A stretch of DNA of 64,000 nucleotides from Ideonella sp. (GTDB lineage: Bacteria > Pseudomonadota > Gammaproteobacteria > Burkholderiales > Burkholderiaceae_C). The translations under genes were made by a program, and so were the position numbers. The DNA lies in assembly GCA_015075165.1 (NCBI GenBank), contig JABTUY010000001.1, positions 868,001 through 932,000 of the forward strand, read 5' to 3'. The notes below the pieces were generated by a model. The model was given only the letters and a program-made list of their open reading frames with translations, searched no databases and was not told where the DNA came from. Shown here one piece after another: positions 18,148 through 26,076 of this stretch (positions within the stretch are counted from its first letter, which is position 1; every line of letters starts with the position of its first letter).

Positions 18148-19110
18148 TCAACGGCCGAGCACGGTGTCGCGTGCCTTCAGCGGATGCGCGAGGTAGCCGT
18201 ACTCGTGGGCGGCGTCGAACTGCTTCTGCAGCGCGTCGAGGTCGATCGGCTGGTTCGCGATGCCTGGCAACGGAACCTTGCGCGCCACCTCGGCAGAAAG
18301 CCCGATCACCTCCTGTGCCACCTTGCGCTGCAGCTCGGGGCTGGCCTTGAGCTCGCCGGCAGCGCGGAACGTGGCCTTGGTGAAGGCAGCGAGCGCGTCG
18401 GCCTTCTTGGCGGCACTGGCCTCGCTGGTGAACAGCACCAGACCGGCCCCGTTCGCCGGCATCGCGTTCAGGATCGGATCCCCGATCACTTTCAGGCCGG
18501 CCAGCTCGCCCTCGGTCTGGAACGGGCTGACGACGACCGCGGCCTCCACCTGCCCTTGCGCCACCGCCTGCAGCGATGTCTTGAACGGCAGCGCCGTGAA
18601 CTTCACCGACGCGGGGTCGGCGCCCGCCGCCTTCATCTCCATCTTGGTCGTCAACGTGGTCAGCGAGGTCAACGCATTGGTCGCGACCGTCCTGCCCTGC
18701 AGATCCTTGTACCCCTTGATCGATGAGTCGGGCTTGACGACGACGCCGCTGTGGCCGTTGCCGGGGCCCTTCACGACGTACGATGCCGTCATCACGTACT
18801 TGAGTTTCGCGCCCTTGGCGATCGCGATCGCCACCGGGAACCACGCCGCGGCGGCCGCATCGTAGGTGCCGTTGAGCACGCCGGTGACCACCGCAGGCCC
18901 CGCATCGTTGCTCGAGAACGTGACGCTGAGCCCCGCCTCCTTGTAGTAGCCCTTGGCTTGCGCGTAGAGGAACGGCTCGGCATCGAGCACCGGCACCATC
19001 GCGATGTTGAGGTTCACCGGTTCGGCGCCATGGGCGGCGAGCGCGAAGGCAAGGGCCGCCGCCGCCATGGCGGCCGGCACGACGCGGGGGGCGGGGGTAC
19101 GAGTCTTCAT
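18148..19110 (-). CDS. ABC transporter substrate-binding protein (SsuA/NMT1-like), first copy
   Basis: Periplasmic binding protein of about 320 residues. A signal peptide (basic MKTRTPAPR, then an Ala-rich core ending AAHGA) precedes the NMT1/SsuA-like domain. An in-frame ATG at 19125 is an alternative. It shares the blocks GPAVVTGVLNGTYDAA, VATNALTSLTTL and LPFKTSLQAVAQGQ with the next gene, over the full length. Two receptors for one permease pair would allow two related ligands or different affinities. It lies 35 bases after the ATPase gene. Confidence 0.9.
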   Translation of the reverse strand: MKTRTPAPRVVPAAMAAAALAFALAAHGAEPVNLNIAMVPVLDAEPFLYAQAKGYYKEAGLSVTFSSNDAGPAVVTGVLNGTYDAAAAAWFPVAIAIAKGAKLKYVMTASYVVKGPGNGHSGVVVKPDSSIKGYKDLQGRTVATNALTSLTTLTTKMEMKAAGADPASVKFTALPFKTSLQAVAQGQVEAAVVVSPFQTEGELAGLKVIGDPILNAMPANGAGLVLFTSEASAAKKADALAAFTKATFRAAGELKASPELQRKVAQEVIGLSAEVARKVPLPGIANQPIDLDALQKQFDAAHEYGYLAHPLKARDTVLGR

Positions 19111-19145
19111 GATGGGGGCTCTCATTGGGTTGGGGATTCGCGGGG

Positions 19146-19958
19146 TCACTTCCGATCGTCCGCTGCGCGCTGGATCTGCCGATCGAGCAACGACATCAGC
19201 GCACGCCGGTACTCGTCGAACGCGGGCATGCCCTTCGTGTCGACCTGGTTGCGCTCGTTGCCGAGTTCGATGTCGATGATCTGCCGCACCCGCGTCGGCG
19301 AGCGGCTGAGCACCACCACGCGGTCACCGAGGTAGATCGATTCCTCGATGTCGTGCGTGACGAAGACGATCGTGATGTCGAACTCCTTGCGGATCTCGAG
19401 CACGAGGTCTTCGAGATCCATGCGGGTCTGGGCATCGACCGACGCGAACGGTTCGTCCATCAGCAGCACTTCGGGCCGGTAGGCCAGCGCACGGGCGATC
19501 GCCACGCGCTGCTGCATGCCGCCGGAGAGTTGCCACGGATACTTGCGTGCCGCCTGGGCGAGACCCACCGCCTCGAGCGAGTTGCGCATGCGGGTCTGCA
19601 TCTCGCCCGGGTCGATGCCCTTGCCGCGCAACGGCAGCAGCACGTTGCGTTCGACCGTCAGCCACGGCATCAGCGAGCGCCCGTACTCCTGGAACACCAG
19701 TGCCATCTGCCGCGGCGTGCCCGAGACCGGTTGGCCGCCGCACTCGATGACGCCGGAGCTGCGTTCGAGCAACCCCGACAGGCATTTCAGCAGCGTCGTC
19801 TTGCCGGCCCCCGACGGGCCGACGATGCAGACGATCTTGCCCGCCGGAACATCGAAGCTGACGTCGGCGATCGCCTGGAATGCGCTCGCCCCGCTGCCGT
19901 ACGTCTTGGCGAGACCTGCGACCCTCAGAACCGGTTGCACCGATACGGACACTGTCAC
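19146..19958 (-). CDS. ABC transporter ATP-binding protein (SsuB/TauB-type)
   Basis: Cytoplasmic ATPase, 270 residues. Walker A GPSGAGKTT, signature LSGGMQQRVAIARAL, Walker B VLLMDEPFASVD and the switch His in VTHDIEES are intact. The start is GTG at 19958, with GAGGAG 7-12 bases upstream. It is the first gene of the transporter set and lies 73 bases after the HAD hydrolase stop, in the same direction, so it may belong to a larger transcript that begins as far up as 27519. Confidence 0.94.
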   Translation of the reverse strand: MTVSVSVQPVLRVAGLAKTYGSGASAFQAIADVSFDVPAGKIVCIVGPSGAGKTTLLKCLSGLLERSSGVIECGGQPVSGTPRQMALVFQEYGRSLMPWLTVERNVLLPLRGKGIDPGEMQTRMRNSLEAVGLAQAARKYPWQLSGGMQQRVAIARALAYRPEVLLMDEPFASVDAQTRMDLEDLVLEIRKEFDITIVFVTHDIEESIYLGDRVVVLSRSPTRVRQIIDIELGNERNQVDTKGMPAFDEYRRALMSLLDRQIQRAADDRK

Positions 19959-20031
19959 TGGCTGCTCCTCGCGTGCATCTCGTCGGGCACGGCGATCATC
20001 TTCGCATCCACTGGCGCAAGAACGATCATGG

Positions 20032-20724
20032 CTATTCCCAACGGTTCATTTCGAGCGCCGCCGGGGTCGCCACCTGCAGCCGCCGCAGCGCCTCGCGGTA
20101 CGACGCCGCCGGCTGCATCACGTCGAAGTGCACCGCCACCAGGCCGGCACGCTCGGCGCCAGCCACGTTGCGCAGCTGGTCGTCGACGAACACGCACTCG
20201 CCGGGCGCGAGGCCGAGCTGCTGCACCACCAGCTGGTAGGCGCGCGCATCGGGCTTGAGCACACCGCTGTGCGTGCCGTCGACGATCACGTCGAAGCGTC
20301 GCAGCAGCGGCAGCCGTTGCGTGAAGCCGGCGCCGTAGAACAGATCCAACTCGTTCGACAGGATCGCCAGCCTGCGACCGGCCGCCTGCGCGGCGTCGAT
20401 CGCGGCCAGCGCCTCGGGGCGCAGCATCGCGTCCAGATCGGCGCCGCGCGCGCGCTGCACCAGCTGCTCCATGCGATCCCACCGCTCGCCGACCAGCGCG
20501 CCCACCTCGCGCGTGCGGCGCAACCAGTACTCGCGCTCGCTGATGCGGTCGGCCTGCATCTCGCGCCACAGCGCGTCGCTGGCCGGGTCGAACGGGCCGC
20601 GCCAGGTGAGCGTGCCGGGCGCGAGGCCGAGCGCGCGTTCGGTGGCGGCGTGCGTCTCGAACAGCGTGCGCGTGACGACGCCGCCGAAGTCGAGCACCAG
20701 CGCGCGGGCGGTGGGCGCCGTCAT
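20032..20724 (-). CDS. HAD family hydrolase
   Basis: Haloacid-dehalogenase-superfamily phosphatase-like protein, 230 residues. Motif I is LDFGGVV (nucleophile Asp, with Gly in place of the usual second Asp), motif II ILSNEL, motif III Lys in GVLKPDARAY, motif IV VFVDDQ. A helical cap domain follows motif I. This GG form of motif I is common in the subgroup that includes the phosphatase domains of ACAD10 and epoxide hydrolase. The ATG overlaps the Tm-1-like gene stop (ATGA). Substrate unknown. Confidence 0.88.
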   Translation of the reverse strand: MTAPTARALVLDFGGVVTRTLFETHAATERALGLAPGTLTWRGPFDPASDALWREMQADRISEREYWLRRTREVGALVGERWDRMEQLVQRARGADLDAMLRPEALAAIDAAQAAGRRLAILSNELDLFYGAGFTQRLPLLRRFDVIVDGTHSGVLKPDARAYQLVVQQLGLAPGECVFVDDQLRNVAGAERAGLVAVHFDVMQPAASYREALRRLQVATPAALEMNRWE

Positions 20725-22007
20725 GCGGCACCCGCCACCGGGCCCGGCGCGGCATCGCCCACGTCGCCCACCATCGCGCGCGGCACCACGCCTTCGCGCA
20801 CCCACTGGTCGAACACCGCGAGCGCGGCGTCGCTGAACGCGGGGTCGTTGATGTGCGCGTCGATCTCGACGCGCCGCGTGCGCGGCGCCAGGTGGCGCGG
20901 CAGCTCGTCGAGCAGCGCGGCCAGGCCCGCCGGGTCGTGCAGCGGCTGGCCCGGGCGATCCCACGCCTCGACGCCGTGGCGCGGCACGATCAGGCAGGTG
21001 GGCCCGCTGGCCTCGGCCAGCCGCTGGCCGATCGCGCGCGCCACCTCGCGGCGCATCGCCGCGTCGATGCACACCGACGAGATCAGCCGGTTGTGCGCAT
21101 GCGCGGCGCGGCCGGCAAAGCGCGCCGGCGGCTCGGCCCAGCTCGCGTAGTCGACCATGTCGGTGGCGCCGGGGGCGACGATCTGCGGCACGCCGGCGCG
21201 GCCGGCACCGCGCAGGCGGTCGGCCCCGGCGGTGACCACCGAGCCGGCCAGGTGGTTCACCAGCTCCTGCAGGCTGAAGTCCATCACCGCGACGAAGCGG
21301 CGCTCGGCGGCCAGCGCCTCGAACGCGCGGCCGCCCATGCCGGTGGTGTGGAACACCGCCAGCTCGTAGCCGCGCACGTGCAGCGCCGGCGCCAGCCGCT
21401 GCATGTACGACAGCGCCGACGAGCCGAGCGAGGTCATGCCCACCACCGGCCGCTCGAAGCGCGGTGCGGCGGCGGCGCGGCATGCACCCACCACCGCACC
21501 GGCGGCCTGCGCGAGCGCCGAGCGGCACAGGCTGTTCAGGCCCGAGAGGCCGCCGGCCCACAGCACCATGATCAGATCGGGCGCGATGCGCGCGGCCGGC
21601 AGCAGCGGCGAGAACGCCACCGTCGACAGCACCACCTTCGGCACGCCGACCGGCAGCGCGCCGGTCAGCTCGAGCGCGAGGTCGGTGCCCATCGTGCCGC
21701 CGAGCGCGAGCACGCCGTCGATGCGGCGCTGCGCGTGCAGCCGCTGCGCGAGCGCCGCGGCGCCGCGCGCCATCAGCATCATCGCGGCGTTCTCGTCGCC
21801 GCTGTCTCTCACCTGCTGCAGCGTGACGCCGGCTGCGGCCGCCACCTCGGTGCTGGCGATGTCGGGCCGCAGGCGGCCGCTGCCGAGCACGCCCACGTCC
21901 ATCAGCAGCGCGCGCGCGCCGGCGCCCTCGATGCAATCGCGCAGGAAGCCGATCTCGTCGCCCTTGGTGTCGACGGTGCCGGCCACCAGTATGGCGGGCG
22001 TCGTCAA
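20721..22007 (-). CDS. Tm-1-like ATP-binding domain protein (UPF0261)
   Basis: Member of the UPF0261/Tm-1 family, named after the tomato Tm-1 resistance protein, with a nucleotide-binding N-terminal domain that begins AILVAGTVDTKGDEI. 428 residues, normal for the family. No ATG or GTG fits: the conserved sequence begins immediately after a TTG at 22007, which overlaps the stop of the aminotransferase gene as TTGA, so a TTG start with translational coupling is inferred. Its stop overlaps the HAD start. The bacterial function is unknown; such genes often occur in catabolic operons. Confidence 0.88.
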   Translation of the reverse strand: MTTPAILVAGTVDTKGDEIGFLRDCIEGAGARALLMDVGVLGSGRLRPDIASTEVAAAAGVTLQQVRDSGDENAAMMLMARGAAALAQRLHAQRRIDGVLALGGTMGTDLALELTGALPVGVPKVVLSTVAFSPLLPAARIAPDLIMVLWAGGLSGLNSLCRSALAQAAGAVVGACRAAAAPRFERPVVGMTSLGSSALSYMQRLAPALHVRGYELAVFHTTGMGGRAFEALAAERRFVAVMDFSLQELVNHLAGSVVTAGADRLRGAGRAGVPQIVAPGATDMVDYASWAEPPARFAGRAAHAHNRLISSVCIDAAMRREVARAIGQRLAEASGPTCLIVPRHGVEAWDRPGQPLHDPAGLAALLDELPRHLAPRTRRVEIDAHINDPAFSDAALAVFDQWVREGVVPRAMVGDVGDAAPGPVAGAA

Positions 22008-23365
22008 CGCTGCGCCCCCACCTCGTCGAACGCCGCTTCGAGCGTGCTGCACAAGGTATCGAGCTCGGCCTCGCTGATCACCAGCGGCGGCGAGAGGATC
22101 AGGTTGGGCCCCGACACGCGCACCATCAGGCCGCGCCGGTACGCCGCGCGCGACACGCGCAGCGGCAGGTCGCTGCCCTTGGGCAGCGTGGCGCGCGTGG
22201 GCTTGTCGGCCACCATCTCGATGCCGAGCATCAGGCCCTGGCCGCGCACGTCGCCCACGAAGTCGTGGCGCTGCACCAGGCCGCGCAGGCGCTGCTGGAA
22301 TGCCGGCGCCACGCGCGCCACGTGGCCCACCACGTCGTCTTCGACCAGCACCTTCAGCGTCGCCAGCGCGGCGGCCGCGGCCACCGGGTGCGCGCTGTAG
22401 GTGTAGCCGTGCGTGATCTGGCCGGCACCGCTGGCGTCGGCGTCGAACGCCTCGGCCACCCTGGCGCCGATCGCGGTGGCGCCGAGCGGCACGTAGCCGG
22501 TGCTGATGCCCTTGGCCAGGCACCACAGGTCGGCCTGTACGCCCCACAGCCGCGTGCCGAACATCGCGCCGCCGCGGCCGAAGCCGGTGACGACCTCGTC
22601 GGCGATCAGCAGCACGCCATGGCGGTTGCACACCTCGCGCACCAGCGGCCAGTAGTTGGCCGGCGGCACGATGATGCCGCCGGCGCCCTGGATCGGCTCG
22701 GCGATGAACGCGGCCACGGTGTCGGCGCCCTGGAACTGGATCTCGCGCTCGAGCAGCTCGGCACAGATGCGGCCGAGCGCGGCTTCGTCCTGCGTGTACG
22801 GGTTGCGGTACAGCCACGGCGTGTCGATGTGGAAGACGCCCGGCAGCAGCGGCTCGTACGGGCGGCGGAACTGCGGGTTGCCGTTGACGCTCATGCCGCC
22901 GAAGTGCACGCCGTGGTAGCCCTGCTTGAGCGCGATGAACTTGCTGCGCTCTGGCTCGCCGCGCAGCCGGTGGTACTGGCGTGCGATCTTCAGCGCCGCC
23001 TCCACCGCGTCGGACCCGCCGTTGCCGAACATCACCGCGGCCACGCCGTCGTCGCGCATCAGCGCCACCAGCGCGGCCGACAGCTCGATCGCGCGCGGAT
23101 GCGTGGTGCCGCGAAAGGTGTTGAAGAACGGCAGCTCGTCGAGCTGCGCGACGATCGCGTCGCGCACCGGGCGGCAGCTGTGGCCGAGGTTGCTGCTCCA
23201 CAGGCCCGCCACGCCGTCGAGCAGCTTGTGGCCGTCGATGTCCCACACCCAGCAGCCCTCGCCGCGCGCGATGATGTCGGGCCGCGTCTTGCGCATCGCC
23301 GCCGGGTGCGCCATCGGGTGCCAGAGAAACTGCGCGTTGTCGCGCTTCAGCGCTTGCGTATCCAT
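22004..23365 (-). CDS. class III (omega) aminotransferase
   Basis: PLP-dependent aminotransferase, 453 residues, of the putrescine/beta-alanine/omega-amino-acid type. The N-terminal FLWHPMAH, GNGGSDAVEAALKIAR, the PLP Asp in ADEVVTGFGRGG and the PLP Lys in LAKGISTGYVP are visible. A ribosome site GAAGGA lies before the ATG. It lies downstream of the class II deacetylase-like gene and is followed by the Tm-1-like gene with a 4-base overlap. With the aldehyde dehydrogenase upstream it could convert a primary amine to an aldehyde and then an acid, as in polyamine breakdown; the true substrate is not proved. Confidence 0.92.
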   Translation of the reverse strand: MDTQALKRDNAQFLWHPMAHPAAMRKTRPDIIARGEGCWVWDIDGHKLLDGVAGLWSSNLGHSCRPVRDAIVAQLDELPFFNTFRGTTHPRAIELSAALVALMRDDGVAAVMFGNGGSDAVEAALKIARQYHRLRGEPERSKFIALKQGYHGVHFGGMSVNGNPQFRRPYEPLLPGVFHIDTPWLYRNPYTQDEAALGRICAELLEREIQFQGADTVAAFIAEPIQGAGGIIVPPANYWPLVREVCNRHGVLLIADEVVTGFGRGGAMFGTRLWGVQADLWCLAKGISTGYVPLGATAIGARVAEAFDADASGAGQITHGYTYSAHPVAAAAALATLKVLVEDDVVGHVARVAPAFQQRLRGLVQRHDFVGDVRGQGLMLGIEMVADKPTRATLPKGSDLPLRVSRAAYRRGLMVRVSGPNLILSPPLVISEAELDTLCSTLEAAFDEVGAQR

Positions 23366-23387
23366 CGTGAATCCTTCGCTCGGGTTG

Positions 23388-23505
23388 CCGGCGCGGCTTG
23401 CATCTCGCTCAGGCCGCCGGTGTGGTGGCCTTCTCGTCGCGCAGGCCGCGGGCGCGGCGGCCGCTTCATCGGTCAGGCCGCCAGTGCGGCGGCCATTTCA
23501 TCGAT
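23388..23505. repeat. 32-bp tandem repeat, degenerate copies of the deacetylase 3' end
   Basis: Three clear units start at 23410, 23442 and 23474 with CAGGCCGC and share the GGCC and TCRTCG blocks; a fourth weaker unit lies at about 23388-23409. Read on the minus strand, the unit at 23474 is the real C-terminus (IDEMAAALAA, stop). The next encodes TDEAAAAPAA and the next RDEKATTPAA plus stop. The repeats fill the gap between this gene and the aminotransferase. Confidence 0.7.
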
Positions 23506-24582
23506 CAACTCGCGCTGGAACGCGTTGAACCGCGCGCCCGGCTGCTGGGGCACGAAGATCTCGAGGCATGGGTCGGCAACTTGCGTGCGCACGCCCGCCA
23601 GCGTCTCGACCACCGCGAGGCCGCAGAACGGTACGTACGCCTCGGCATAGCCGCCTTCGTGCACCACCACCAGGCGGCCGCCGCAGTACGCATCGGCCAG
23701 CGCCATCACGCCGCGCGTGAGCTCGCGAAAGGTTTCGCTGGTGGCCTGCAGCCGAGCCAGCGGGTCGACCGCGTTGGCGTCGAGCCCGCTGGCCACCACG
23801 ATCAGCTGCGGCCGGTAGCGCTCGATCTGCGGCCGAACGATGCGCTCGAACGCGTACAGGTACGCATCGTGCCCGGCGCCGGGCTGAAGCGGAATGTTGA
23901 GGTTGTAGCCCGCGCCCTTGCCGGCGCCGCGCTCGTCGAAGCCCGAGTAGCCCGGCGGAAAGCAGTGCTCCTGGTGGATCGAGATGGTGTAGACGTCGGG
24001 CCGCTCGTAGAAGATCGCCTGCGTGCCGTTGCCGTGGTGCACGTCCCAGTCGAGCACCAGCACGCGCTCGAGCCGGTGCCGCGCGATCGCCTCCTCCACC
24101 GCGATGGCGATGTTGGCCAGCAGGCAAAAGCCCATCGCCTGATCGCGCTGGCAGTGATGCCCGGGCGGCCGCGACATCGCGTACGCGTTGCGGTAGCTGC
24201 CCTTCAGCACTTCGTCGACCGCGGTCAGCGCCAGGCCGGCCGAGCGGCGCGCGATCTCGTAGCTGCCGGGGCCGAACGGCGCGACGAAGCCCACCTCGCC
24301 GCCGCCGGCATCGGACAGCGCCTTGAACTTCTCCAGGTACGACGACGGATGCACGCGCCGCAGCGCCTCGTCGCTCGCCAGCGGCGCGCTGCGCAGCGCG
24401 AGCTCTTCCATCAGCCCCGACACCTGCAGCAGCGACACCATGCGGCGCTTCGATTCGGGCGATTCGGCGTGCCCGCCGCCGGCCGGCGGCTGCACCCAGC
24501 CACCCACCGGCAGGAACAGCGCATGCGGCCCGCCGGCACAGTGCCACAGGCATTGCTCGTCGTGGAGGAACGCGGTGGTCAT
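23473..24582 (-). CDS. class II histone deacetylase-like amidohydrolase (possible acetylpolyamine deacetylase)
   Basis: Zinc-dependent deacetylase of the arginase/HDAC fold, 369 residues. The paired catalytic histidines are in SRPPGHHC, the zinc ligands in LDWDVHHGNGTQ and in SGLDANAVDP. The ATG at 24582 has GGAGA upstream and lies 11 bases after the amidase stop. Bacterial relatives act on acetylated polyamines or other N-acyl amines rather than histones. The surrounding amidase, aminotransferase and aldehyde dehydrogenase fit such a role. The substrate is inferred from context only. Confidence 0.9.
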   Translation of the reverse strand: MTTAFLHDEQCLWHCAGGPHALFLPVGGWVQPPAGGGHAESPESKRRMVSLLQVSGLMEELALRSAPLASDEALRRVHPSSYLEKFKALSDAGGGEVGFVAPFGPGSYEIARRSAGLALTAVDEVLKGSYRNAYAMSRPPGHHCQRDQAMGFCLLANIAIAVEEAIARHRLERVLVLDWDVHHGNGTQAIFYERPDVYTISIHQEHCFPPGYSGFDERGAGKGAGYNLNIPLQPGAGHDAYLYAFERIVRPQIERYRPQLIVVASGLDANAVDPLARLQATSETFRELTRGVMALADAYCGGRLVVVHEGGYAEAYVPFCGLAVVETLAGVRTQVADPCLEIFVPQQPGARFNAFQRELIDEMAAALAA

Positions 24583-24593
24583 CGCCGTCTCCT

Positions 24594-26045
24594 TCACTGC
24601 GCTGGGTTCGACACGTGCACTGCAGGGCGGCGCTGCGCCCACGGCTGCGCCTGTTCGAACTGGTGCGCCAGTTGCAGCAGCGTGGCCTCGTCGCCGTAGC
24701 GGCCGACGAACTGCGCGCCGATCGGCGTGCCCTCGCGCGTGCTGGCCAGCGGCAGGCTGATCGCCGGCTGGCCGGTCATGTTGTACAGCGCGGTGAACGG
24801 CGCGTAGCCGAACACCTTGCGCATCCAGCCGTCGACGCCGAGCGAGGCGTCGTTGCAGTTCAGCGTGCCCAGCGGCAGCCGCGCCATCGCGGTAGATGGC
24901 GTCAGCAGCACGTCGTAGCGCTCGAAGAACGGCGCCACCGCGCGGCACACCAGGTTGGCGAACACGTCGGCCTCTTCCATGTCGACCGCGCGCAGCGCAA
25001 GGCCGTGCTGCACCGACGCGAGCACGCAGGCCTCGAGCGTGTCGGCCGACGGCGTGCGGCCGGCGAGGCCGGCCAGCGCGCTGACGCCACCGGCGAGAAA
25101 CGACGTCCAGTAGCGCAGCGTGGCCACGTCGAACAGGTTGCGGTCGTACAGCGGCTGCGCCGGCTCCACGTGGTGGCCGAGTGATTCGCACTGCCTGGCC
25201 GTGGCCTCGACCGCGGCGATGCACTCGGCATCCACGCTGCGCCCGGGCCCGGCATCGCAATGAAACGCGATGCGCAGCGGCCGCGGCGCCGCATTGGCTG
25301 CTTCACGGTACGGCTGCGCCGGCCGCGCGATCGCAAAGCGGTCGCCCGGCGCAGGACCCTCCACCGCATCGAGCAGCGCGGCGCAGTCGCGCACGGTGCG
25401 CGTCAGTGCGAACTCGATGCCCAGGTCGTGCAGCGGCATGCCGGTCTCTGGCCCCACCGGCGTGCGACCGCGCGTGGGCTTCAGGCCCACCAGCCCGCAC
25501 GCCGCGGCCGGGATGCGGATCGAGCCGCCGCCGTCGTTGCCGTGCGCCACCGGCACCATGCCCGCGGCCACCGCCGCCGCCGAGCCGCCGCTCGAACCGC
25601 CGGGGCTCAAGGTGATGTCCCACGGGTTGCGCGTGGGCCCGTACAGCAACGGCTCGGTGGTGGAGCAAAAGCCCATCTCCGGCGTGTTGGTGCGGCCGAG
25701 CGTGATCAGACCGGCGCGGCGGTAGCGCGCCATCAGCTCGGTATCGACCGGCGAGACGAACGCGCCGGCAACGAGGCGGCTGCCCATGTCGCACGGCACG
25801 CCGCGCGCGTGCATCACCAGGTCCTTGATCAGGAACGGCACGCCGGCGAACGGCGCAGCGGCAGGCGGCGCGTCGGCGCCGGTGGGATCGACCGGCGCGA
25901 TCACCGCGTTCAGCCGCGGGTTCACCGCGGCGATCGCGCGCCGCGCGGTGTCGGCCAGCTCCTGCGTCGACAGCTCGCGCTTGCGCACCAGCTCGGCCAG
26001 GCCGATCGCGTCGTACGACGCGTACTCATCGAGCTTCATCGTCAT
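24594..26045 (-). CDS. amidase (amidase signature family)
   Basis: Serine amidase of 483 residues. The Ser-cisSer-Lys triad is represented by the Lys in VPFLIKDLVM and the signature GGSSGGSAAAVAAGMVPVAHG with its serines, followed by the GGSIRIPAAACG block. The ATG at 26045 is selected since AGGAGA stands 6 bases upstream. Gap to the aldehyde dehydrogenase is 31 bases, to the next gene 11. It would hydrolyse a small amide; with the adjacent deacetylase this makes two separate amide-cleaving enzymes in one operon. Confidence 0.92.
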   Translation of the reverse strand: MTMKLDEYASYDAIGLAELVRKRELSTQELADTARRAIAAVNPRLNAVIAPVDPTGADAPPAAAPFAGVPFLIKDLVMHARGVPCDMGSRLVAGAFVSPVDTELMARYRRAGLITLGRTNTPEMGFCSTTEPLLYGPTRNPWDITLSPGGSSGGSAAAVAAGMVPVAHGNDGGGSIRIPAAACGLVGLKPTRGRTPVGPETGMPLHDLGIEFALTRTVRDCAALLDAVEGPAPGDRFAIARPAQPYREAANAAPRPLRIAFHCDAGPGRSVDAECIAAVEATARQCESLGHHVEPAQPLYDRNLFDVATLRYWTSFLAGGVSALAGLAGRTPSADTLEACVLASVQHGLALRAVDMEEADVFANLVCRAVAPFFERYDVLLTPSTAMARLPLGTLNCNDASLGVDGWMRKVFGYAPFTALYNMTGQPAISLPLASTREGTPIGAQFVGRYGDEATLLQLAHQFEQAQPWAQRRPAVHVSNPAQ

Positions 26046-26076
26046 GATCGTTCTCCTGCCGGGCAGCGCCATGCGC

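Noticed and set aside
20721-23246. 841-codon continuous frame covering the aminotransferase and Tm-1-like genes
   Set aside because: The first half is an out-of-frame shadow of the aminotransferase; only the part after the TTG at 22007 has conserved sequence, so this is not a fusion.
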